Shown: positions 1 to 7,972, counted from the first letter of the stretch. The stretch is DNA of 18,481 nucleotides from JAAYYM01 sp964483395 (GCA_964483395.1 CAZABT010000048.1:1-18481); one strand, 5' to 3'. The notes: generated by a model from the sequence alone, not told the origin. Program-made: numbers and translations.

Positions 1-350
1 ACTTCAATGTGTTGAAGTCCACATGCAACACTAAAAATAATCTCAAAAATCAATTCTATTCCCATCATAACAACAAAAAATACGATAACATATAGAATTC
101 TATTTCTAATAGATTCTTTATACAGAAAACAATTAAATACAAAAAACAGAACTGGAACCATACAAACATTTAGCAATGAATTATCTTGGCAATTTACAAG
201 CCATATAGCAATCGCCATCAAAGCCAATAAACCAATATGCACAATCTTCTTACTGCTTCTGTACTCGAAAATGTTCTTAAAGAAATCATAATATATGTAT
301 GCCTCAAAAATACAAATCAGTAATTTTGATATAATCCCTACATAATCCAT
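1..350 (-). CDS. GHKL-type (AgrC-like) sensor histidine kinase, N-terminal membrane part, cut by window edge
   Basis: An open frame runs from ATG at 350-348 off the left edge, giving 116 complete codons. The product begins MDYVGIISKLLICIFEAYIY and is almost entirely hydrophobic, with about four membrane segments near residues 3-22, 37-55, 59-78 and 85-110, separated by short basic loops such as FEYRSSKK. This is the usual N-terminal layout of polytopic peptide-sensing GHKL kinases. The kinase core lies outside the window, so the call rests on this layout and on the LytTR regulator directly upstream. The gene starts 4 nt after that regulator's stop, with a GGAAGGA ribosome binding site inside the regulator's last codons, so the two are translationally coupled. 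The first 60 bases are only about 28% GC, lower than the sugar genes to the right. It could instead be another polytopic membrane protein. Confidence 0.65.
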   Translation of the reverse strand, partial: MDYVGIISKLLICIFEAYIYYDFFKNIFEYRSSKKIVHIGLLALMAIAIWLVNCQDNSLLNVCMVPVLFFVFNCFLYKESIRNRILYVIVFFVVMMGIELIFEIIFSVACGLQHIE

Positions 351-354
351 CGTT

Positions 355-1092
355 CTATCCTTCCCTGATAAAATCTCTTAGGTCCTGTTCAAATTGTTGC
401 TTGTACCTTCTTGAGATTGCAAGACTCTTTCCGTAAATAAAGTAGATCATTCTCCCTTTAATGCCTATAATGTTGGAGAAATTTGCAATAAAACTGTATT
501 GTGAATATCCGAATCCAAATCTTCTGACTTTTGCATAAGCTTCCTCCATGGATTCTCTGATTTCAATTCTTTCTGATCCATATTTATGCGCCGCATTCTG
601 GGTTACGCAAATCCAATTCTTTCGCTTGTAATGCTCAATATATAATATGTCATCGACATCAAAACGCATGGACATTCCTTTTCCCTGTCCATAGAAAAAC
701 ACCGCTCGTCTCTCCCGGCGATGATCTATTTCCTCCAGCAAAGAGGTTAATCGCTCAATGATCTCTTCCTCCGGATCATCTTTCATGATGTATCGCAATA
801 CCTTCAAATCATAGAATTTGGCTTCCGGCGTGACAATCCCGGTACAAAGAGCTAGGATAAACTGCTTATTCGTACTGCGCAGGATCTTTGCCGTTTCATA
901 TCCGCTGAGGCCTTCCATTTCCATATCCATAATGACCAAATCTATCTCATCATTCATTGCATGAATCATATCTTCTCCGGACTGAAATATCTGTATTGCA
1001 AGTGCATGCTTCTGTCCACATATTTTATGGATTAACTTTTCTAAATATTTTGCATTATCTAAATTATCATCACATATGGCAATTCTGTACAT
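355..1092 (-). CDS. LytTR-family (AgrA-like) response regulator
   Basis: This 245-residue protein has an N-terminal receiver domain (residues 1 to about 120) with the acidic pair D8-D9, the phospho-acceptor D56 in IDLVIMDMEMEG and the conserved lysine K104 in RYIMKDD. A LytTR DNA-binding domain follows at roughly 135-240 (DILYIEHYKRKNWICV, then YSFIANFSNIIGI). LytTR regulators bind direct repeats upstream of target promoters, typically for peptide signalling, bacteriocins or virulence-type functions. The start is supported by GGAGGCGG 4 nt before the ATG. It is the first gene of a regulator-kinase pair, with a candidate promoter at 1130-1158. The signal and target genes are not in the window, so its physiological role is unknown. 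It appears unrelated to the sugar operon that terminates just upstream. Confidence 0.9.
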   Translation of the reverse strand: MYRIAICDDNLDNAKYLEKLIHKICGQKHALAIQIFQSGEDMIHAMNDEIDLVIMDMEMEGLSGYETAKILRSTNKQFILALCTGIVTPEAKFYDLKVLRYIMKDDPEEEIIERLTSLLEEIDHRRERRAVFFYGQGKGMSMRFDVDDILYIEHYKRKNWICVTQNAAHKYGSERIEIRESMEEAYAKVRRFGFGYSQYSFIANFSNIIGIKGRMIYFIYGKSLAISRRYKQQFEQDLRDFIREG

Positions 1093-1129
1093 AACCGCCT
1101 CCGAAAGTATCTATAACTCCTTTTAGAAT

Positions 1130-1158
1130 ACCATATTTTCCAATAAAAGTCTTGTAAA
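1130..1158 (-). promoter_or_regulatory. Candidate sigma-A promoter of the LytTR regulator-kinase pair
   Basis: On the minus strand, TTTACA (1158-1153) and TATGGT (1135-1130) are separated by 17 nt. This would start transcription near 1123 and give a leader of about 30 nt ending in the GGAGGCGG ribosome binding site. The upstream region contains TACA at a 15-bp period (three copies) but no clear pair of LytTR boxes. The -10 matches consensus at 4 of 6 positions, so this is only a reasonable candidate. Confidence 0.4.
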
Positions 1159-1210
1159 AAATTGTACAATTATTTCATGTAAATAGGTCTTTTGTACTAT
1201 AAATCAATGT

Positions 1211-1240
1211 AAAAAGCAGCAGGCTCTTTCCTGCTGCTTT
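1211..1240 (-). terminator. Rho-independent terminator of the sugar-sensor operon
   Basis: A perfect 11-bp stem (AAAGCAGCAGG at 1213-1223 with CCTGCTGCTTT at 1230-1240) encloses a 6-nt loop. On the minus strand it is followed by a run of five T. It starts 12 nt after the stop codon of the mglB-like gene, so the operon ends here and no transporter genes follow in the same transcript. Confidence 0.9.
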
Positions 1241-1251
1241 CGCATATCCAC

Positions 1252-2295
1252 TTATTGATTTGCTATATATTGCTGTGCATTATTATAAGTAATAATTTTA
1301 TATGGCAAATAGACATATTTATTGTCTGTCAGGGAGATATTGTCTGGTAGAGCTTCGTCCATGCTGAGGGCATAGGCGATGGCGATAATGACCTCGGCCT
1401 GACCCTTGGCATCGTTATAAACCGTACCCTCCATATGTTTGGATTTGATAGCTTCAAGTGCTTCGGTGATTCCGTTGACTCCGACAATCATGGGCATGTC
1501 AATGATGTGATTACTCTCCAGCGCATCCAGCGCGCCAAGTGCCATGTCGTCATCATTGGCTACGATAATCTCAATTTGATCGGGATATCGCTCTAAAAAA
1601 GTATTCATCTTGGTGGTTGCCTGTGCACGGTTCCAGTTGGCAATCTCGTCACCGAGCTTTTCTACTTCATAGCCTGCTTCTGTTACCACCGCAAGAGAAC
1701 TCTGTGTTCTGACCAATGCATCCTGATGTCCGGCTTCCCCCTCTAGCATCACATACTGCAGCTTGCCATCTCCATTTCGGTCTATCTCATCAAAACGTTT
1801 ACTGCAGGCATCCACTATGATCTTTCCCTGCATCTCACCGGACTGTTGTGCAATGGCTCCGACATAGTACAGCTTATCCCAGCGCTCCAAATCTTCCTCC
1901 ACAAGCTCACGGTTAAAAAACACAATTGGCATATCTGCACTTTTTGCTTTATCGATGATCACTGTGGCATCCGTCCGATCGACCAAATTGACACAGACGG
2001 CATCATAACCTCTGTCTGCAAATCGCTCTATCTGGTCATTCTGTGTCAACTGCGAACCTCCTGCACTGACGATATCCAACGTGATCACGATACCCGTTTC
2101 CTGCTCCTTGGCGACACTCCATTCCTTCAGATAGCCTACCATCTCAGAGATAAAGGTATCATATTCGTCATAGATACTCACACCAATCCGGATACTTTTC
2201 TTTTCTTCCTTTCCTTCTCTGCCTAGATTCAGCGAATAGCTGCAGCCGTTCAGCAGTAGTGCTGCGGCAGTCAGGAGTATGATTATTTTTTTCAT
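1252..2295 (-). CDS. mglB: MglB-type galactose/glucose-binding lipoprotein
   Basis: This 347-residue extracytoplasmic sugar-binding protein has a lipoprotein signal with lipobox LLNGC (C18). It aligns by eye over its full length with E. coli MglB. Conserved pocket positions (E. coli mature numbers in brackets) are D46 (14), F48 (16, ring stacking), N128 (91), H190 (152), D192 (154), R196 (158), W221 (183, stacking) and N294 (256). The calcium loop DRNGDGKLQ (172-180) and the distal ligand E242 (205) are also kept. Two pocket residues are exchanged: N211 is D248 and D236 is N274. The ATG has AGAGGTG 4 nt upstream, in the 13-nt gap after the anchored binding protein. It is the last gene of the operon, and no MglA ATPase or MglC permease follows. 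It either serves a transporter encoded elsewhere or presents ligand to the sensor; the sequence does not decide. Confidence 0.9.
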   Translation of the reverse strand: MKKIIILLTAAALLLNGCSYSLNLGREGKEEKKSIRIGVSIYDEYDTFISEMVGYLKEWSVAKEQETGIVITLDIVSAGGSQLTQNDQIERFADRGYDAVCVNLVDRTDATVIIDKAKSADMPIVFFNRELVEEDLERWDKLYYVGAIAQQSGEMQGKIIVDACSKRFDEIDRNGDGKLQYVMLEGEAGHQDALVRTQSSLAVVTEAGYEVEKLGDEIANWNRAQATTKMNTFLERYPDQIEIIVANDDDMALGALDALESNHIIDMPMIVGVNGITEALEAIKSKHMEGTVYNDAKGQAEVIIAIAYALSMDEALPDNISLTDNKYVYLPYKIITYNNAQQYIANQ

Positions 2296-2308
2296 AGGAC
2301 ACCTCTTA

Positions 2309-3277
2309 TTATTTCACAAACGGGAACAACATCTTCTGATTATCTGCTTCATATAAGTTTTTCTTGGTCACGACTCTGTACTCGACCATCCGGCTGTAAT
2401 CCTCGGATGTATATGTGGCTGCGCCCATCAGCTCCTGTACACCCAGATAGCCAATGCTGAATTCATTCTGGTAACCGAGCGCTTCTACAGTCTCGTTATC
2501 CAGATAATAAACAGCTTTGTCCGAATTACCAATGCCGTAGATTTTCACATCCTTGTCCAGATTCTCCGTTGCATCTATGATTGCCTCCGTAGATGCAGTA
2601 TCAAGTGCAATCACAACATCAACTGCTTCCTCGGTCAATTCTCTTTGCAGGAACAGCATTGCCCGGATACCTGCTTCATTATCCTTTCTGTTCCATATTG
2701 TAATGGCATCGACCTGTCCCAGCAGGGCATCATAAACTCCCTGATAGCGTTCTGCCACACTGTCACGCTGCTCGTGGTCACAGATGATGGCAGCCTTGAC
2801 TTCCTTCATTTCTCGTTTTGCGATTGTCTCTCCCAACCGATATCCCATTTCATAATTGTCTGCACTGATGCAGAGCTGATCATCCGTATATCCAATGCCG
2901 CTCTCTACCAGAAGAACAGGTATGCTGTCCGACAGTTCTTCTATATACGTCCTCATGCTCTCACTGTCACAAGCGGCAATCATGAGTGCATCTGCGCCGT
3001 TATCAATCTCACGCTGGAGCAGCTTCTCCTGCTCTGCGGCATCTGTTTCATTGGACATCGTCACAAGATTGATCTCTGCGGACAGCAGATCGGCCGCCTG
3101 CTCTGCTCCGCTGCGCAGCTTCTCCCATCGCTCTGAATCATTGCCATATACAATCAGAGAAATGGCCGTAATTTCCTGCGACTCTTTATCATAGTTGGTG
3201 TAGTAATAGATGCCAAGCAGCAGCAATAGCACTATACCGGCCAATCCGATTCTCAAAAGTACCTTACTGATCTTCAT
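2309..3277 (-). CDS. Membrane-anchored periplasmic-binding-protein-like sugar sensor (XylFII-like role)
   Basis: This is a 322-residue protein of the Peripla_BP_4 (ribose/galactose-binding) fold. Residues about 8-26 form one membrane helix (IGLAGIVLLLLLGIYYY) with no lipobox cysteine, so it stays anchored by an uncleaved N-terminus. The rest is a two-lobe sugar-binding fold (ISLIVYGNDSERW, IDNGADALMIA, VVIALDTAST, YQNEFSIGYLG). I place the start at 3277, not at an ATG 87 nt further upstream, because AAGGAGGTG sits 4 nt before it and the longer form adds 29 unlikely basic residues. It overlaps the kinase gene by 14 nt. Membrane-anchored binding proteins beside YesM/LytS-type kinases are known as co-receptors, as in the clostridial XylFII-LytS-YesN xylose system. 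By that analogy it probably passes sugar occupancy to the kinase. Its ligand cannot be read from sequence. Confidence 0.82.
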   Translation of the reverse strand: MKISKVLLRIGLAGIVLLLLLGIYYYTNYDKESQEITAISLIVYGNDSERWEKLRSGAEQAADLLSAEINLVTMSNETDAAEQEKLLQREIDNGADALMIAACDSESMRTYIEELSDSIPVLLVESGIGYTDDQLCISADNYEMGYRLGETIAKREMKEVKAAIICDHEQRDSVAERYQGVYDALLGQVDAITIWNRKDNEAGIRAMLFLQRELTEEAVDVVIALDTASTEAIIDATENLDKDVKIYGIGNSDKAVYYLDNETVEALGYQNEFSIGYLGVQELMGAATYTSEDYSRMVEYRVVTKKNLYEADNQKMLFPFVK

Positions 3278-5048
3278 GCGGCACCTCCTTCGGATATGCC
3301 GATGCATAATCCATCTTGGGCAGTCTGATTTGAACTGTCGTACCCTCATCCAGCTCACTTTCAATGGTCAGCCCGTAGTTACCCTTGAAGTACAGCTTGA
3401 TACGCTGATCAATATTGCGCAGTCCGATACCGGAGCCACGTTTTCTGACACGCGTATCATCTGTCAGCAAAAGTTCTATATTTTCCTTCGGTATACCCAT
3501 TCCGTTGTCCGCCACTTCAATGCAGATATCGTCTCCGTCCTCATAACCGCGCAGGATGATGACGCCATCTCCATCCATATGCTCCACACCATAATAAATA
3601 GCATTTTCAAGCAGCGGCTGTACAATGAGCTTGATTGTACAGTAATCCTCAATTGCCGGATCTACTTCTATTCTGACTTCAAATTTATTCTTATATCGTA
3701 CTCGCTGGATATCCAAATAGTATTTTGCATGGGCAATCTCATCCCGTATTGGTATGATGTTCTTCCCTTTACTCAGAGAAATACGAAATAGCTTCGCCAA
3801 TGCCGTAATCATAGAGATAGCCTCCTGATAACGCTCGCTCTCGATCATCCATACGACAGAATCAAGTGTATTATACAAAAAGTGTGGATTGATCTGTGAC
3901 TGCAGTGCATCAAGTGCACTCTTACGTTTTTCCTGCTGCTCGGTCACCATATCATCCATCAGCTTGCGCATCTGTCTGACCATAGAGGTGATTGTTCTGC
4001 CTAGATGCCGGATCTCATGTGTTCCCCCGATATAAATATCCATATCCAGATTGCCGTCCTCCAGATATTTGATGGATTTTTCCAGCTTTCGGATCGGGTC
4101 AGTCACTTTTGCAGAAATAAATACGTTACCGAAGATAATCAGCACAATGGAGATCAGTGCGATCATGACCGTAAAGAACCGAATCTGATTCAGATTCACG
4201 GAAAAATCCTGTACCGGTGTTACACTGACAAGCTTCCAGCCTGTATAGCCTACGGTCTTGACAATGACGACTCGTTCCTTTCCTGCAAATTCCTCTGTAT
4301 GGTCTCCATCCTCATAACCTGCTGCCACCTGATTGTTTTCCTGCACAAGATTGGAATAAATGGCCTGTTGCTGCGGATGATAGATGATCTCTCCGCTTCT
4401 GTCTATCAGGTAAATGTAGCCGTAGCCTTTTTCATTTGCCTTGGACAATAGCTGCTCGATGCCGCTGAAATTCATGTCTACGAGCAGAACTCCCTTGCGG
4501 ATGCGGCCGATGTTGGTCAGCTCAACAGAACGACTCAGTGAAACAACCCAATAATACCGATAGTTACTGCTGTCAAAGAGATTCTGTACGTGCGGTGTTG
4601 AAAAATGCAAATTTTCAATCTTCTCATTTGCCTGTATAAACCAGTCCTGCGTCTTGATATCAATTCCTCTCTTACGTGTTGCCACAGGTGCTGCCGCCAT
4701 CACTGCACCATCCTCCGTCACACAGGCAATACTGATCAGATTGTCTTTATTGGCTGCATAGAGCAGAGCCATCTCCTTATCCAACGGTTCATAGGTCAGA
4801 TCACGGTTTTTGATGACGTTGTAATACATGGTATCTGAGACAGTCATCATATTACGTAGATAAGTATTCAGATTCCAGCCTGCCTGATCCAATAGCTGCT
4901 TATTGCTCTCAATCGCATTGTGCTTTGTGTTTTCGGCAAATTGGGTATAAAGAATAATGCCCATAAATGCCATCGCAATGACAGCTATGGTTGTAAAGGA
5001 AATCGTTATAATGAGCTGTATGCTTCTCTTCTGAAACCTATTTCTCAT
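3264..5048 (-). CDS. yesM: YesM-type sensor histidine kinase (Cache-HAMP-His_kinase-HATPase)
   Basis: This is a 594-residue class-I-like sensor kinase. From the chosen start MRNRFQKRSIQLI, it has a first membrane helix at about 8-36. An extracellular Cache sensor (about 40-285) contains GYGYIYLIDRSGEIIYHP. A second helix (291-312) and HAMP (313-367) follow. The His_kinase dimerisation segment has SQINPHFLYNTLDS with the phospho-histidine at 389. The ATPase has N-box QPLLENAIYYG (N482), G1 VADNGMGIP and G2 GSGIGL (538-543). The frame stays open 165 nt further upstream, but that lies inside the yesN-type gene. ATG 5048 is preceded by AGGCGGGA and overlaps the regulator by 11 nt, so I use it. 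It should phosphorylate the adjacent AraC-type regulator. The gene continues by overlap into the anchored binding protein, supporting a joint sensing complex. All catalytic motifs are intact. Confidence 0.92.
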   Translation of the reverse strand: MRNRFQKRSIQLIITISFTTIAVIAMAFMGIILYTQFAENTKHNAIESNKQLLDQAGWNLNTYLRNMMTVSDTMYYNVIKNRDLTYEPLDKEMALLYAANKDNLISIACVTEDGAVMAAAPVATRKRGIDIKTQDWFIQANEKIENLHFSTPHVQNLFDSSNYRYYWVVSLSRSVELTNIGRIRKGVLLVDMNFSGIEQLLSKANEKGYGYIYLIDRSGEIIYHPQQQAIYSNLVQENNQVAAGYEDGDHTEEFAGKERVVIVKTVGYTGWKLVSVTPVQDFSVNLNQIRFFTVMIALISIVLIIFGNVFISAKVTDPIRKLEKSIKYLEDGNLDMDIYIGGTHEIRHLGRTITSMVRQMRKLMDDMVTEQQEKRKSALDALQSQINPHFLYNTLDSVVWMIESERYQEAISMITALAKLFRISLSKGKNIIPIRDEIAHAKYYLDIQRVRYKNKFEVRIEVDPAIEDYCTIKLIVQPLLENAIYYGVEHMDGDGVIILRGYEDGDDICIEVADNGMGIPKENIELLLTDDTRVRKRGSGIGLRNIDQRIKLYFKGNYGLTIESELDEGTTVQIRLPKMDYASAYPKEVPHEDQ

Positions 5049-6660
5049 TGAGTCCCGCCTGATTTGCTCTGTATTTTGATGGAGATACTCCATATTGCTT
5101 CTTGAATACATAGCTGAAATAATTCGGCTCTGTATATCCGACCAGTTCGGAAATGACATAAGCCTTTTCCTCCGTCGTATTGAGCAGCCGAAGTGCCTGC
5201 TCCATCCGTACATGTGTCAGCCAGACAACAAAGCTTTCTCCTGTCTCCCGCTTGAATAACGTGGAGAAATAGGTTGCACTGAGTCCCAAATGGCTGCACA
5301 GCTTTTCTACGGACAGTTCACTGTCACTGTAATTCTCAGCAATATATTGCTTGGCCTTATCAATTAACTGCTTGGCCGCATCGGTTCTTTCACGGCGTAT
5401 CTGTCCGCGCAGCTGTGTACAGATGGATAACAGCCAGTCTCCAAGCATATCCAGGGAATTGAACTGCTTGATTTTTGTATAAAAATCTATGTTCAAGCCT
5501 TCAATCTGCTCGACATCTACCTCATATACCCGCGCCAAACGCATAATCTCTACCGTCATTTCCGTAAATGCATTTTGTAGCTGCGGCAGAGAAATGGATG
5601 CATTTTTCAGGTGCTCTGTCAGATTTCTGATGTTCTGTTCCAGACTCTCTGTCGTTCCGACCTTGATTTCCTTAATGATCTTTTGCAGCTCCTGCTCGCC
5701 GATCAAAAAGCGTTCCTCTGACTTCGGCTCAATATCCTGTATAAAAATAGCCTGATTGGGCTCAAGGAGAATGCGGTAATCAACTGCTGCCTGTGCTTCC
5801 TCATAGGACGGATGAAGTCCGGTCAGCCGATTACACAGATGTCCGATGCCTGCCGTCACATCTACATGCAGAACGCGGTTCACCAGCTTACAGATACGAT
5901 CCGCCGCCTGTATAAACGCTGTCAGCTCTGCTGCCCGTTCAAGCATGGCTACAATGATGATCGTACCAAGATAATTGATGCTGCGGCAGCTAAATTCCTT
6001 CTCCAGCTGTTCCTCTACCATCTGCTTCACGGATACAATCAGCAGATTGGCATCCAATGGGTGTATCTGCCCTTGTACATCCGTATCTACGCGAAATACA
6101 GCGACCGTATAGTAAGGTGCTTCAAGCTGCATGCCGTATGACAGCTCAAACTCCTTGATTTTCTGCGCCTCTGACAGTCTGCCCTCAAGCAGACCCATCA
6201 TAAACTGCTCCTTTAGAAGCGGCACGCTCTCCAGATAATACTTTTCCAGACGTTCTACGTTGCGCTTGCGGTCCATCTCCTCATCCAAACGTTCCTTAAT
6301 CCTCAAAAAGACCTCTTGAAGCTCTGCTGCATCAATTGGCTTTAAAATATATTCCTCTGCCTCCAGCTTGATAGCCTCCTTGGCATACTCAAATTCATCA
6401 TAGCCGGAAAAGATAACAATCTTGGTTCCCGAGATACGCTCTTTCAGCTTTCTGCAAAAGGTCAGCCCATCCATAAAGGGCATCTGGATATCTGTCATGA
6501 CAACATCCGGACAAATATGCTCTGCCTTTTCCAAAGCCTCTTCTCCGTTTTCTGCAAAATCCACGACCTGAAATCCAATGGATTCCCAATCTACTCGCCT
6601 GATGATTGCCTGTCTGACCTCTTCCTCGTCATCCACCAGCATCATACTATAATAACTCAT
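5038..6660 (-). CDS. yesN: YesN-type response regulator with AraC DNA-binding domain
   Basis: This is a 540-residue regulator. The receiver domain (1 to about 120) has D10-D11, phospho-acceptor D57 in DVVMTDIQMP and K107 in EYILKPID. A long middle region (about 125-430) is typical of this family and has no other domain I can name. The C-terminal AraC module (about 435-535) has two helix-turn-helix units: SELSVEKLCSHLGLSATYFS, then ISELVGYTEPNYFSYVFKKQ and the usual ending YGVSPSKYR. I start it at ATG 6660, 8 nt after GGGAGG. An in-frame GTG at 6669 lies too close to that site to be used. It sits 25 nt after the ChvE-type gene and overlaps the kinase gene. Phosphorylated YesN-type regulators activate nearby sugar uptake genes. 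Targets here could be its own operon, galK-galT or the arabinose importer, which is inference. Confidence 0.92.
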   Translation of the reverse strand: MSYYSMMLVDDEEEVRQAIIRRVDWESIGFQVVDFAENGEEALEKAEHICPDVVMTDIQMPFMDGLTFCRKLKERISGTKIVIFSGYDEFEYAKEAIKLEAEEYILKPIDAAELQEVFLRIKERLDEEMDRKRNVERLEKYYLESVPLLKEQFMMGLLEGRLSEAQKIKEFELSYGMQLEAPYYTVAVFRVDTDVQGQIHPLDANLLIVSVKQMVEEQLEKEFSCRSINYLGTIIIVAMLERAAELTAFIQAADRICKLVNRVLHVDVTAGIGHLCNRLTGLHPSYEEAQAAVDYRILLEPNQAIFIQDIEPKSEERFLIGEQELQKIIKEIKVGTTESLEQNIRNLTEHLKNASISLPQLQNAFTEMTVEIMRLARVYEVDVEQIEGLNIDFYTKIKQFNSLDMLGDWLLSICTQLRGQIRRERTDAAKQLIDKAKQYIAENYSDSELSVEKLCSHLGLSATYFSTLFKRETGESFVVWLTHVRMEQALRLLNTTEEKAYVISELVGYTEPNYFSYVFKKQYGVSPSKYRANQAGLNEK

Positions 6661-6685
6661 ACCATACACCTCCCTGACGCTTCCG

Positions 6686-7855
6686 CTATCGCATCAACTG
6701 TACCTTTGTATAATATCCACCATCGATCAGTATTTTCTCGTAATTATCCTCATCAATTGCTATGGATGTGCATAAGAAGGATGGAACTGCCATCTTTCCG
6801 TTGTTATACTTATGAGTATCATTAATCTCAGGAATTGCACCCTCTAATACCGCCTGTACCATTGTGACACACTTCGTCGCCAGTACACGGGTGTCTTTAT
6901 AGATCGTCATCGTCTGATACCCGCCTATGATATTCTGCACGGCTGCCTTTTCTGCATCCTGTCCCGTAATCACAGGCCAATCTGTTCCTATCTCATATCC
7001 ATGTGCCAGCAGCGAGGTCTTGGCGCCATAGGAAAATCCATCAAACGCAGAGCAGACAATGTCCAGTTTCTCCTCCGTATAATACTGATCCAAATAGAAA
7101 TTACATTTTTCTGCGGCTGTATCCTGAGACCAACGCAGGATACAGGTATCTTCAAAGGAAGTCTGTCCGGATCTGCAGATCAGCGTACCGTTGTCCAAAT
7201 ACGGCTGCAGCACCTCCATAGCCCCGTTATACAAAAACAGGGCATTATTGTCATCCGGTGAGCCCATGAAAAACTCGATGGTATAGCTTCTACCCTCACG
7301 TGCAGCCGACTTGAGTTCTTTCTTTTCTTCTATATATCTGCCGATCAGAGTACCGATTGCAGTATTGTCAAAGGTTGCATAATAGGAAATGGCATCCGTA
7401 TTCATCAGCAGTCGATCATAGGCAATGACATAAACTCCGTTTTTCTTTGCCTTATTCAGTACATCGATCAAAGCCTCTGAATCTATAGATGCGATTACGA
7501 GGCAGTCTGCGCCGTTCATGATCAGATTATTAATCTGTTCAATCTGAGTGTCGATGTCATCCTCGGCACACTGCAGGTCTACTTCGTAACCCAGAGCCTC
7601 CAGCTTGGCCTTCATATTGGCGCCGTCATTGATCCAGCGTTCGGAGGTACTCGTCGGCATGGCTACGCCTACCTTTTTGATCTCCGTGACCACAGGTGCC
7701 GGCTCCGACGTCGGATCGCCTGCTGTGGTTTCCTCATTTTCTGTTGGTTTCTGCTGATGCTCCGAGGCATCGGAAGCAGATGCACCGGAAGTGCATCCGA
7801 ATAACAGAAACGTAAGCAGGAGCAGGACAATGGATATACATATTTTTCTGTTCAT
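6686..7855 (-). CDS. chvE: ChvE-type multiple-sugar-binding lipoprotein
   Basis: This is a 389-residue sugar-binding lipoprotein with a signal ending in LLFGC (C21) and a Ser/Glu/Pro-rich linker to about residue 58. The body matches Agrobacterium ChvE closely by eye: GVAMPTSTSERW (63-74), DLQCAEDDI, LVIASIDSEALIDVL, IAYDRL (144-149), SYYATFDN, GSPDDNNA (198-205), LRW (240-242), DG (272-273), GQDAE (298-302), IYKDTR and ILIDGGYY near the C-terminus. ChvE binds aldoses with the galactose/arabinose/glucose configuration and in Agrobacterium also acts as co-receptor of the VirA kinase. That dual role fits its place as first gene before yesN-yesM. The ATG is preceded by GAGAGGTA. The absence of permease and ATPase genes favours sensing, or supply of a remote transporter. 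The galT terminator lies between this gene and galT. Confidence 0.92.
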   Translation of the reverse strand: MNRKICISIVLLLLTFLLFGCTSGASASDASEHQQKPTENEETTAGDPTSEPAPVVTEIKKVGVAMPTSTSERWINDGANMKAKLEALGYEVDLQCAEDDIDTQIEQINNLIMNGADCLVIASIDSEALIDVLNKAKKNGVYVIAYDRLLMNTDAISYYATFDNTAIGTLIGRYIEEKKELKSAAREGRSYTIEFFMGSPDDNNALFLYNGAMEVLQPYLDNGTLICRSGQTSFEDTCILRWSQDTAAEKCNFYLDQYYTEEKLDIVCSAFDGFSYGAKTSLLAHGYEIGTDWPVITGQDAEKAAVQNIIGGYQTMTIYKDTRVLATKCVTMVQAVLEGAIPEINDTHKYNNGKMAVPSFLCTSIAIDEDNYEKILIDGGYYTKVQLMR

Positions 7856-7900
7856 GTGAGATACCTCTCAGGTTGATTCCTACCTATATAGTTTACCAAG

Positions 7901-7938
7901 AAAACAAGGCCACCGCAACATGTCCTTGTCCGGTGGCC
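7901..7938 (-). terminator. Terminator after galT, in the leader of the sensor operon
   Basis: GGCCACCG (7908-7915) and CGGTGGCC (7931-7938) form a perfect 8-bp GC-rich stem with a 15-nt loop. On the minus strand the tail TTGTTTTCTT follows. It ends the galK-galT transcript 35 nt after the galT stop and stands 46 nt before the chvE-type start, so any promoter inside galT would have to read through it. Confidence 0.8.
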
Positions 7939-7972
7939 ATCTATTCTATAGCTGATATAATTCCCTAAAATA

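Noticed and set aside
1..18. Perfect hairpin ACTTCAA-TGTG-TTGAAGT at the window start
   Set aside because: It is inside the kinase coding frame, AT-rich, without a T-run and truncated by the edge. A chance hairpin is likely.
1166..1196. Three TACA motifs at 15-bp spacing as possible LytTR boxes
   Set aside because: LytTR sites are longer repeats with about 21-bp centre spacing. Four bases are too few to support a call.
3278..3364. Longer N-terminus (29 residues) for the anchored binding protein
   Set aside because: It overlaps the kinase catalytic end, has no ribosome binding site, and would place basic non-family residues before the membrane helix.
3210..3791. A 193-codon plus-strand frame over the kinase 3' end
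   Set aside because: It is antisense to the kinase ATPase domain and the start of the anchored binding protein, both with clear motifs, and has no supporting start signal.
5049..5213. Longer N-terminus (55 residues) for the YesM-type kinase
   Set aside because: It lies inside the AraC domain of the preceding gene. The start at 5048 has its own ribosome binding site and the usual short lead into the first membrane helix.
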